Below, in pieces: positions 13,604 through 23,938 of a DNA stretch of 64,000 nt. Position numbers and translations under genes: made by a program. The DNA is from Artocarpus heterophyllus (taxonomy: Eukaryota > Streptophyta > Magnoliopsida > Rosales > Moraceae). How positions within the stretch are numbered: position 1 is the first letter of the stretch; every line of letters begins with the position of its first letter. The notes below the pieces were generated by a model. That model was not told the origin of the DNA. It saw only the letters and a program-made list of their open reading frames with translations, and made no database searches. The DNA is taken from assembly GCA_025403435.1 (NCBI GenBank), contig CM046350.1, positions 18,635,274 through 18,699,273 of the forward strand. The letters run 5' to 3'.

Positions 13604-15576
13604 TGTAACGCCCCTATATGGGGGTTAACAGTTTTTAATGAGATAAAATAAAAATAAATAATAAAAGTAAAACCTTAAAAATAAAATTTACCCGGGACTT
13701 AAATGAAAACTCTCAACTCAAAAATAAAAATATAAACGATAAATAAACCACAGTTTTAATGTAGCACCTTAAATTTAATAATATAAACTGTTGTCATCAT
13801 CATTTTAACCCTCAACACATTGTAATACAGTCACAGAAAGTAACAATTGATGCTTACATTATCATGAAGAACATTCTCAACAATTGAAGCAGTCCCAATG
13901 TAATATAGCTACATCACTTCCTCAACTATATTTCTCGTAGCCACCTCACACTTAGTGAGTCCTGAAAAGATAAAAATATAAGGGTATGAGCAACACTATG
14001 CTCAGTAGAGAAAGCCATTACTCACCTTTAGGTTTTTATCATTACCACATTAAAACCTGCATGGTTAGTAAGTCACATCATATTCCAGATTATGAGGTTT
14101 ATTATGATCACATCTTATGGATACCGTAGTTAATCATTACCAAGTGTCATAATTACACATTTATACAAATATTACCAATCATCATTGTTCCTAGGTATCC
14201 ATGTTAAATTGAGTATCACTCAACTCATCGAAACTCAAATGGGCGCACTTGATCACCCTATAAACATTCCAAGGGTGTTCCGGTGAGGGGACATCAAGCC
14301 CCGAGTCCTCACCAAATCGATTCCTGTACAGTGTGTTCTGGGACTTTCAACCCAAGGAAGCGTCATCACCTTCCCCCTATTTTACCTTTTAGGGTATTCA
14401 TGCCCAAGGACGTAATCGCCGCCCTCTTCATGTCTCACCATTTCTCTATATTAAATCATTATTAATAGAGTCAGTTTTCCTAACCATGCTTCTCAATTTA
14501 TAACATGTGTCAATTCATTATGTTCCTCGCCGTACAATACAAGACGAGTCCATGTCATAGTTTCATATGTGATAATCATATAATATCAGTTCAACATAGA
14601 TATATATATATTGCGGCAAAACAATCAATTTTAATTCTATAAAAACCTCACAAAAGATGAGTAATAGAATCCCTACCTTTCAAGCTTATCAACAGTCTCT
14701 TAATCCTGGAATCAATTAACGTTAGCTCCATACTCCCTTGATCCTAAGGCGTGCATAAGGACAATTAAAACTAAAGCACAACATACAACTACATTCATAA
14801 AATTTATTTTAATTTAATCTTAGAATTTCAAGAAATAACCACTGCCCATAGAGGTATTATAAAGTTTAACAATATAAATTTTCTGTCTAGGGCATATACA
14901 CTTAGACTTCATACATATGCTCCAAAATAGCAACAAACATATACTTAGGTTTAAGAACGCAAATTTGAATAATCCTTTAGTATAAAAGAAAATTTATAAA
15001 TGAAAGACTAAATTTGTTCATAAGATTCTAACCTCGGATTATGGTTAGTTGGAAGCTTGAAATGGCTTCAAAACAGGTTCCTTTACTTCGGTATGACTGA
15101 AATTCTTGCTCAAATGGAGGTGATGGTGGCTGATTTTTATGGCTGCCTTGAAGAAGTTCTCTAAGTATTTTGCTTCAGCAAAGAAATGAGAAGAAGAGTG
15201 TGGGAACCGTGGAAGAAAAAGGAAGAAAAGATGAAGTCTTTGAAAAGAAGTGATAGAAACAATTATAGAGGAGACATGTTGAAGCATGTCACGGAGGAAA
15301 TAAAGAAAATGAGGGTCAAGAGTAGTTGGAAAAGATATCCTTATGTCTCATCTAAAGACTTTAACACACATAATGCCAATATGACATTTTTGAGATTTAT
15401 TAGAAGTTCTAAGGCTTTTTAGTAATCATACTAAATAAATATAGGAGAATTTTAGAAAATTTAAAAATAGATAAAAATAAATATTATAAAATAAATTTAA
15501 ATGAAGCAATTTTTTTTATACATTAAAAATTAATTTAATTACCTCAATACCCGTTAAAAGAATAACGGGTGTCACA
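13604..15576 (-). repeat. 5' LTR (in element sense) of the LOG retroelement
   Basis: 1973 bp, direct repeat of 7374-9346 with no indels. In element sense it starts TGTGACACCC and ends GGGGCGTTACA. It should hold the promoter that drives the Cys-cluster and LOG ORFs. Confidence 0.93.
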
Positions 15577-15581
15577 GGTTT
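15577..15581. repeat. Target-site duplication, right (GGTTT)
   Basis: Perfect copy of 7369-7373, directly after the outer LTR end. Confidence 0.9.
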
Positions 15582-16690
15582 GAACCATTAAAACGAACGA
15601 CACAGTATACATATAAATCCCAATCTTATTATATAAACCTACTGCTTAACTTGAATGTATCTGTAGGCCCTAGTTTTTTTGTTCCTCTAAAAAATAATTG
15701 AACAAAAAAAAGATTGTAGCAGATTAAAACTTTGCAGCTTGCCACTGGAAGTGTACTGAAAATAGAAGAGTAAAAGGAACTAAAAAGTACAAGTACAAAC
15801 AAAAGGAAAAAAAAATAAGGAAAAGGAAATGAAAAAAATGAAGTTGGCAGACATTACAGTTAGGCAAAAAATTTTAAAATTAATCTAATATAAGAAGGCA
15901 ATATTTTTAACTTTTCTGTAAATCTGTTTTATGTAAAATGAGAGTAACATATAAAAAAAATAAAAAAAAATTGAATTGATAATATAATTAATTATACACG
16001 ACGGAATTACAGGGAAGGTGCAACAGGAGACTTTTCCATGGAGTATAATTAAAGTGCAGATGGCACGCATTGAATATTGAGGGAACGAGAAGAGATGCAT
16101 GAAAAATCAACAGACGCCGATATTGAAATTGATCTTTAATTATTTACTTGACCAACTATGTATATACTCATCTGTGGAAGATGCAAAACGACTTAAAATG
16201 ATTCCTTTTATTTTCTTGTTATTACCTTTTTCCTTCCTTCCAGATAAGTGGCCCCGGCCACTACTGAGATTTTTGATTGAATTAAATAAGATGACCAAGT
16301 CCAAGTGTGCTTTAAGTGTGGACATGGACATGTGTAGTACAAAAATTAGTAAGGCAGACAAGGACGTGGCCGAACTAAGTCCGAGCCCAGTTGTGTAGGT
16401 ATGCTCTAAGATATGAGCAGTATTTTCATGACTAGTGGAAGGAATATAAAAAACAAATTAATTGGATGCTAAAGGGCGATCCGACTAATGTGTACGAGGG
16501 CATCGTTTCTATGACCATCACATAATTTCGAGCCCTTGTCTCCAAAATGATAAATTCAGCTAGAATTGAAAATGTGAACTTGAGTGCCCAAGGTAGTTGG
16601 AATATTTTTCTATTCCAGATGCTAGTTATCCGTCTCATCATTTATCCAAAACGTGTGTATATATGTTGTGTTTATTCTTACTAGAAATAT
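15582..16690. other. Intergenic region between the LOG retroelement and the hAT element
   Basis: AT-rich, with A-rich stretches at about 15690-15840 and 15950. No gene, RNA or repeat could be supported; open frames here lack family motifs. Confidence 0.5.
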
Positions 16691-18647
16691 ACTATTAGAT
16701 AAAGATGCAAGAACAGGTCAGGCCAGGCTAGCTCTCTTTAAGGCCATGCAAGACGTGGGCCGGGTTGGTTTAGCCTTTGAATTTTGTAGGTCAGGCCGGG
16801 CCGGGCCATATAAGAATTACCTTGACCCAGCCCACACATGGGCTGAATTTACGTGGGTCAGGCTAGGCCATGCCATGGGCCTTGAATGGGCAACCACATT
16901 CAAGCCCATCTACGAGTTATGATGGGTAGGCCCATCTTAACCCATTATAGGTGGGCAGCCTATCTAAGCATACGATTTTCAATTTTTTATTTTTATTTTT
17001 TATTTTTGCATTTTTAAACAAGTTAACAAATATAAAAAGTTTGAATAGTCAACGAAAATATGAAAAGGGATATTTTTTTTACGCTTGCCTCATTAAAAAC
17101 TTTTCCAAGAAAAACGTAGTGGGACAACCCTTGGTAAGGAAAAAATAGTCTGCTCAGGATAATTATACATAAGATGTTTACAAAATTACTAAAAAACATA
17201 AAAAAAAAATAAATATTGTTCATAATTACAACATATTACTCCAAGTGATAGTATCAAAAATATCCAAATTTTCAGAGTTATCCATCCAATCATCTTGAAC
17301 TTGTTGGCTTCTTTTACAAGTATCTTCCCAATCTTTGACAGACATTATTGCCTCCAAAATATGTCACTCATGCGTGCATTCCATTCATCAAGTACTCTAC
17401 TACTGCAACTAAATATTTGTTCACTTGTAACTATGGACACTGGTAAGTATGTCACGAACCATTCTAGAAAACACAATAAAAGTTCTTGTATGTGATCTCC
17501 AAAATGACAAAGATCAAACTTATTAAAATCATGACAACCACCTTGCTCACTGAAAAATGAATGCTGCAAAATTTGTTTACAAATAGTTTTACAATTCATT
17601 GCATGCTGAAGATGTGGATGATACACTGAAACTAAATCCAATATAGCTAGTCATACTTCCCAACAAAGAACCATATGGTACAAATATAGTACTCGCCAAA
17701 GGTATAGAGGATACTGTTTGCCCTCCTCTATATTTTTCATTATATGCAGTAAACATATTGTTAACTTTTACTTACACATTTTAAATAGTTATGATGTCAG
17801 AATGTACCATTATTTTTTCCCTATATCCATAAGCAAATATTCAAAACCAACAAATTTAACTCTTGGATCCAATACGGTGGCTATGTAAAACAAGGATGGA
17901 ACACGCTTCCAATATTTTTTGAATTTTTGCTCCATGAACTCAACAGATTCCTTAAACATGTCAAAATCTCTATGCATATCAAAGATTGCAGCATTGTCGT
18001 ATGATTTATATTATACATAAGGAGAAGAGAGTGGCTTCCTCAAAAACCTTCACGAAATTATAGAAGCATAAAGCAATTTGCCAATCAAATTCTTGAAGCA
18101 GCTTAGTTGGATTCTTTAAGTTGTAATACGCAGCTATAACCTCTTTTTATGGCAAGCATGCATTTAGCATCAAATATGTTGAATTCCATCGATGTTCCAC
18201 ATCAGTAAAAAGTATTCTAGGTCTCATGCTTACATTCTTACAAAGTTTAACAAACTCTTCAATTCAAGAGTCAGAACTTGTTATATAACCTAAGGCTATT
18301 CGAATATTTTCTAAATAACCTTTTAAAAATTTCATGTCATCTTAAACACACAAGTTAATAGTATGATAAGCACATCTTTGGTGAAAAAGTGTTCCGCATG
18401 TTATGGTCTTAAAGTTGTCTTGAAAAGGTTAATAGCAACAGGTATTACCTGATGCATTGTCAAATATAATGCTCAAAACCTTTTCTTTAATGCCATAATA
18501 ATCAAAAACTTTCATGATGACATCATGAATAGCCTTGGCATCATACGGATAAGGCATTGGGCAAAAAGCAATTAACCTTTTTTGAAAAGATCAATCTTAT
18601 CAACATAGTATGCAGTTACATAAATATAACTAGTTTTGGTGCGACCT

Positions 18648-21041
18648 TGTAACGCCCCTATATGGGGGTTAACAGTTTTTAATGAGATAAAATAAGAATA
18701 AATAATAAAAGTAAAACCTTAAAAATAAAATTTGCCCGGGACTTAAATGAAAACTCTCAACTCAAAAATAAAAATATAAACGACAAATAAACCACAGTTT
18801 TAATGTAGCACCTTAAATTTAATAATATAAACTGTTGTCATCATTATTTTAACCCTCAACACATTGTAATACAGTCACAGAAAGTAACAATTTATGCTTA
18901 CATTATCATGAAGAACATTCTCAACGATTGAAGCAGTCCCAATGTAATATAGTTACATCACTTCCTCAACTATATTTCTCGTAGCCACCTCACACTTAGT
19001 GAGTCCTGAAAAGATAAAAATATAAGGGAATGAGCAACACTATGCTCAGTAGAGAAAGCCATTACTCACCTTTAGGTTTTTATCATTACCACATTAAAAT
19101 CTGCATGGTTAGTAGGTTACATCATATTCCAGATTATGAGGTTTATTATGATCACATCTTATGGATACCGTAGTTAATCATTACCAAGTGTCATAATTAC
19201 ACATTTATACAAATATTACCAATCATCATTGTTCCTAGGTATCCATGTTAAATTGAGTATCACTCAACTCATCGAAACCCAAATGGGCGCACTTGATCAC
19301 CCTATAAACATTCCAAGGGTGTTCCGGTGAGGGGACATCAAGCCCCGAGTCCTCACCAAATCGATTCATGTACAGTGTGTTCTGGGACTTTCAACCCAAG
19401 GAAGCGTCATCGCCTTCCCCCTATTTTACCTTTTAGGGTATTCATGCCCAAGGACGTAACCGTCGCCCTCTTCATGTCTCACAATTTCTCTATATTGAAT
19501 CATTATCAATAGAGTTAGTTTTCCTAACCATGCTTCTCAATTTATAACATGTGTCAATTCATTATGTTCCTCGCCGTACAATACAAGACGAGTCCATGTC
19601 ATAGTTTCATATGTGATAATCATATAATATCAGTTCAACATAGATATATATATATTGCGGCAAAACAATCAATTTTAATTCTATAAAAACCTCACAAAAG
19701 ATGAGTAATAGAATCCCTACCTTTCAAGCTTATCAACAGTCTCTTAATCTTGGAATCAATTAACGTTAGCTCCATACTCCCTTGATCTTGAACTCCAAGC
19801 AAAACAGATCTAGTTGTATCTCGCTGTATCTACGAAGCATCCTCTGTAGTGCTCCTAGAGCGACTATGAATGGCTAGGAATGCTTCCTGGAGATCATACA
19901 TTCTTGAAAACGTCATTCTGGACTCCAATACTGCTATTTGAATCGCCTCGATTCGCGTGCAGTCGGTACCGGATGATTTTCATCGGAGTGGAATTTGCTC
20001 GAACGGAGGTCACCATTGCATCCAGAGCATCGAAACGAGTCAGGAGGCGGTCTCGGATCTTCGATCGGAGGTCCGGATCACAAAATCCCAATTTAGCCTT
20101 TGACTGGCCGTTGACCGGCGTTGACCACCGTTGACCGGCGTTGACCGACTTTGACCGTCGTTGACCGGCGTCAATCGGGGTCTGTTGGCAGCTGGGCTCG
20201 GGCCTACCCCCCCTAAATCGACCCTTCTGAGTCCAATGGCGGGGTCAATTTCACCCAATTCTGCCTCTAACATAGCGGGTCGTGAAGTACAACGTCGGTA
20301 GAAATGGATGAGCTCCGATCTTGATTCTCCGACGATGGAAACCTGAAATTGGCTGAGGGCTTTTGCTACCCATCCTCCTATGAGCATTTCCCCTCATCCA
20401 ATTTGAAGAAACGTGGCTGGGAAGAGCCAAAACGGAGGCTCCCGCGGCGGTTGACGGCGGCGTTGGCCGTTCTCCAGCGAAACCGGCTCCTTCCGTGCAA
20501 TTGATCGAGGGGTTTTACTCCCCTTGATCCTCTGAACTCATTGGGAGGGGTGGTGTCAGTCACCTCCTCCGACAAGGCGGAGTTCCACCATGGGGGCGGC
20601 GGTACACGGCGGCAATAGGCGGGCGGAGCAATCCGGCGGTTGTTGAGCTGCCACCAAGGGTGGGTTTTGTTCCTCTCATCACGGTGGTCGTGTAGGAACA
20701 AGAATCACGTCGATCGGACGTCGGACGGCGAAGATATCTCGTCGGAAAGAAATGGGTTTTGCCGCCACTTTGGGCGGCGCGTGTGGTCTCCTCCGGCGGC
20801 GTTTTGGGCGGCGCGGCACCTCGTTGGACTCAGCTCGTCGAGAGCTTTCCATTGGTGCGGGAGGTGTCGAAAACGGATGCCGAAATCTCAAACGATCTTT
20901 GAGGAGAGAGAGAGAATTCTAGAGAGAGAAAGAGGAGAGAGAAAGTCTCGAGTTTTGTGATATTTTCTGATTTTTTTTATATATATACTAGGTAATTAAT
21001 CTAATTACCTTAATACCCTTAGGAGAATAACGGGTGTCACA
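18648..21041 (-). mobile_element. Solo LTR of the LOG-retroelement family, with a different U3 segment
   Basis: 2394 bp, starting TGTAACGCCC and ending GGGTGTCACA like the 1973-bp LTRs. The left 1140 bases (18648-19787) align without length change to 7374-8513, with scattered substitutions. The last about 50 bases also match. The 1.2 kb between (19788 to about 20991) is unrelated to the corresponding 783 bp (8514-9296), is much more GC-rich and holds a W-box array. In element sense the replaced part is U3, the promoter region, while R/U5 is conserved. It interrupts the hAT transposase. Confidence 0.88.
20100..20166. promoter_or_regulatory. Array of seven W-box cores at about 10-bp spacing in the solo-LTR U3
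   Basis: TTGACT at 20100 is followed by TTGACC at 20111, 20121, 20131, 20141, 20151 and 20161. TTGAC(C/T) is the W-box core bound by WRKY factors. Spacing of 10 bases places the sites on one face of the helix. In element orientation they lie on the lower strand inside U3. Binding is inferred, not shown. Confidence 0.65.
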
Positions 21042-22261
21042 GACCTTCCTATAAATCAGATATTCGTGCAATAGATGTAGTGAACAAACTAAATTTAGTT
21101 ATTAAATTTTCCCTCGTTAAATGAAAAACTTTCATAGTATCAACTCTTGTGGTAGTTCTTAAAACAAATATATATTGTGGATTATAAGCATTTTAAATGT
21201 ACTCCTCAAAAGTTGGATCATCAGCGAGACTAATTGGTTGTTAAGTACTAGCCAAATATCTAACGTGTCATTCTCTAGCTCTTTGTTGGTCATATAACCA
21301 ATTGGTAATACTATCGTCAGAACTAAATTGAAGTGTTTGTTGACGACAACTAACATCACCTACACTATGCTTAGCTTTGTACTTTTTGCAATGCCTCTCT
21401 AAGTGACTAGTACCAAAAGAGGATTTACTTGTGTAGTCTTGTTTGCACACTTTGCAAATTGCATATTTTTCTGTTACACCATTCTCATTTGTATGTATTA
21501 CTAGATCAAAATAGCTCTAAACTAGTAAAGTTTGTTGCACTTTTCTTTTGCCTTTACTAGTCACTTTGGAGGAGCCACCAACTTGAGATAGTAGAGCTCC
21601 AATTTCTTTAAGTGGATCATCAAATTGTTCATTTTCGTTGATCACTAAATTCGAAACGCTGGTTCTCCTTCTATGTGATGTTGCCATTGCTTAAATAAAA
21701 TATAACAATGACTTAATGTAACACTATTAATAAAAATTAAATAAAAAATTACACAATAAAATTAACTTATAACAATGCAAAATTAATGAACAACAAATGA
21801 AATATATTATCCCTTCAAGTTTTTTTCTTTTCTAAAGAACTCTAAGTAAACTAAAGAAAAGTAGACATTGCATAAAATTTGAGAAGTTTGTTGAATGAGT
21901 ATCCTTATGGAGTTTCTACGTCTATTTATAGGTAAAAAGTTTATTTTTTATTTATTTTTTTTAATTTTTTAAATTTTTTTCTTTCAAATGTTATTTGATT
22001 AAATAATTCCCTGAAGACTTAAAGTCTCAGCTTTGCACATTGCAGGCCTTTTTTTTGAGCCTCTATGTTAGACCTACCCCCTTTATAATTGCATCAGAGA
22101 AATCTTATGCCATGTTCACACATGGATGAATATGGTATGTATGTGTGTGTATATATATATTATTTAATTCTTATATGTATTAAATAATAATAATTATAAT
22201 TATTATATATTAAATATATAATATATTAATATGATAATACATGACCTACAGACTCAGTGTT

Positions 22262-22455
22262 TGAGTCTTAGCTTTGAGAAGCAAAGCATGTCTACAAGCC
22301 AAAAAAAAAAAAAAAGCTTTCCATGATGTGATGTGATGTGTGAGGCCTTGAGGCCTTGTCTCAGCTTTACTTTGTAGAAGAAGCAAAGCATGCCTACAAG
22401 AGGGAAAAAAAAAAAAAAAAGCTTGCCATGATGTGATATGTGAGGCCTTTTGCTG
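22262..22455. repeat. Tandem duplication inside the hAT right arm
   Basis: Two copies of a roughly 100-bp unit: CAGCTTT/TAGCTTT, GAAGCAAAGCATG(T/C)CTACAAG, a run of 13-16 A, AAGCTT(T/G)CCATGATGTGAT, then GTGAGGCCTT. They begin near 22265 and 22367. Confidence 0.75.
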
Positions 22456-22797
22456 GAGAAGGTCATACTCAATTATGTTCACCTGTGAATGCACATAAAA
22501 AATATATAAATATATTTTATAGATAAATATTTAAATGAAAATTGGGCTATAAAAGGCCTTCGGTGGACTGGCCAATTGTGGGTCTATATGGTCCTTACAC
22601 AGGTCGAGATGGGCTGGCCCAATGTGGGCCAAGATGTGCCAGATATATGTTGGCCTAACCTAGCCTATCAATATTTATGGGTTGAGTCATGTCTTAAACA
22701 ATGACAGACCGTGCTAGCCTGACCTGGCCTGTCACGATATCAGGATAGGCTTGGGCAAGCCCAAGGGGCCTGGCTCATTATTGCATCTCTACTATTA

Positions 22798-23880
22798 AAG
22801 ACTAGTGACCTATTTATTTTGATTTAGTTATTTATTTTAGGGAGAATGAGGGACATAGCAGGTTTTTAAAACTTTTTTAAGTAGATAATAGATTTTGAAA
22901 ATATTTGTGGTAAATAGAAAATTTACCATGTAAACAACTTATTTAATGTGTAAATAAGAATTATTTACATTATAAACAAGAGCGTCGATAAATTATTTGC
23001 ATCTTAAATTTATTTACTGTATAAACAAGAATTATTTACAATATAAATAAGGGTAAATAATTTATACTATAAATTTAATTTTTATTACAAATATTTTTAA
23101 AACCTGTTATTTGTTACTATTAGTTTTGGAAAAAGTGTTGTTGATTACAATTTTTGTTTTTTGCTTTTCCTATTTCTGTGCACAACATTGACTTCCACGT
23201 CGTTGTCCCGATTCGAGGAATTCTATCCTGCCGACACAACCCAAGAGAATCAATGGTTAATTGTTTCAAAAATAACTTTTGTACTGCAGTTTTAGCAGAC
23301 AAAAAAAGTTCGAGCACTAGTTTATAAATGAAGTAAGAAAAATAAGACTAGAACGAAATCTTTTCTGAAAAAACAGGGAAGAAAGTAAATACCTATTAAC
23401 GAGACCAAAAAATATCTAGCTTTAAATTTTAGCTGCAAGACAGGATTGAAATTTGCGTTATGTTGGTTGAATAGTTCCTTTCATTTATAATCTCTTTATT
23501 GTGTTATGTCATTTGTGCGTTAAGAATTAGATGCCTTAGAGTTCTATACTTAACAAGAGCAATAAAATAACCGAAGAAAAAAAATGAAACAAACAATAAG
23601 GCAAAAGTTATGCCTATTTTCAATCGTTATAGAAATTATGAAATTCCCAAACTCCCATTAATAAAATTTTAGTTTGGAGGCTTTACCCCACAATTGATTA
23701 CATTACGTATATTGTTCTCTCCAAGTAATTTTGTGGATAATAAAAATCAATAAAACAAATATCATAAATGCTAGATGTATAGTTTAAAGAAAAAACTCTT
23801 TTGAGAATACAATTATGTCTTTGTGCGCGTGAAACGCATGTGCAAAGCTTATATATATATAAATATATGTACATGTCTGC
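22798..23880. other. Upstream region of receptor kinase copy B
   Basis: No gene recognised. 22860-23100 has repeated AAATAAGAATTATTTAC-like units (irregular AT-rich repeats). The remainder is unremarkable up to the promoter of copy B. Confidence 0.5.
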
Positions 23881-23883
23881 GTC

Positions 23884-23893
23884 TATATATATA
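23884..23893 (+). promoter_or_regulatory. TATA box candidate for copy B
   Basis: TATATATATA at 23884-23893, 46 bases before the ATG at 23939. Transcription would start about 25-30 bases downstream, giving a very short leader. A second TATA-like run at about 23850 is possible. Confidence 0.4.
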
Positions 23894-23938
23894 GGTCAAC
23901 CTATACTTAGGCTATCATTCCAATACAAACAATTAAGA

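Larger units (their letters stand above)
7374..15576 (-). mobile_element. Complete non-autonomous LTR retrotransposon carrying a LOG-like gene
   Basis: Complete 8.2-kb element in - orientation. Both ends are 1973-bp LTRs (7374-9346, 13604-15576) aligned without indels; only three mismatches were noticed. TG...CA termini are flanked by the GGTTT duplication. Orientation is set by a primer-binding site complementary to initiator tRNA-Met just inside the right LTR and a G-rich polypurine tract just inside the left LTR, both reading on the - strand. In sense order: 5' LTR, leader of about 1.5 kb, a Cys-cluster ORF (12116 to 11595), a LOG-like ORF (10951 to 10301), about 0.95 kb of 3' region, 3' LTR. 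No gag, protease, reverse transcriptase, RNase H or integrase motif was seen, so it must be mobilised in trans. High LTR identity implies recent insertion. A related solo LTR at 18648-21041 shows it belongs to a family. Confidence 0.9.
18643..21046. repeat. GACCT target duplication flanking the solo LTR
   Basis: GACCT at 18643-18647 is repeated at 21042-21046. The matching 5-bp duplication around a single LTR shows that a full element inserted here and later lost its interior and one LTR by recombination. Confidence 0.88.
17300..21687 (-). pseudogene. hAT (Ac-like) transposase pseudogene
   Basis: Reads on the - strand in two blocks, 21687 to 21042 and about 18647 to 17300, separated by the solo LTR. 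The N-terminal block starts MATSHRRRTS, reaches an in-frame stop after LLV, then contains a BED-type zinc finger (C-x2-C in CKVCKQDY, then SHLERHC, about 21470-21390). The C-terminal block includes an HRCAYHTINL stretch (near 18390) and a region matching the hAT dimerisation signature (LPVSIVTSEQIFS then SRVLDEWNARMS, about 17440-17360). Several stops and frame changes make it non-functional. Confidence 0.75.
16698..22790 (-). mobile_element. Degenerate hAT-family DNA transposon, split by a solo LTR
   Basis: Terminal inverted repeats are short (AAAGATGCAA at 16701; complement of TTGCATCTCT at 22781). They are flanked by an imperfect 8-bp direct repeat ACTATTAG/ACTATTAA (16691, 22791), the hAT target size. 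Both subterminal regions are packed with GGGCC/GGCCAGGC-type motifs in both orientations, as in plant hAT elements. Inside, the - strand holds a broken Ac-like transposase. Removing the 2.4-kb solo LTR and its target duplication leaves about 3.7 kb. Confidence 0.75.

Noticed and set aside
20040..20960. Arg/Pro-rich open frames in the solo-LTR U3
   Set aside because: Overlapping on both strands in GC-rich DNA, typical of composition-driven open frames.
22246..22494. Phe-rich open frames in the hAT right arm
   Set aside because: Produced by A runs within a tandem duplication; no homologue pattern.
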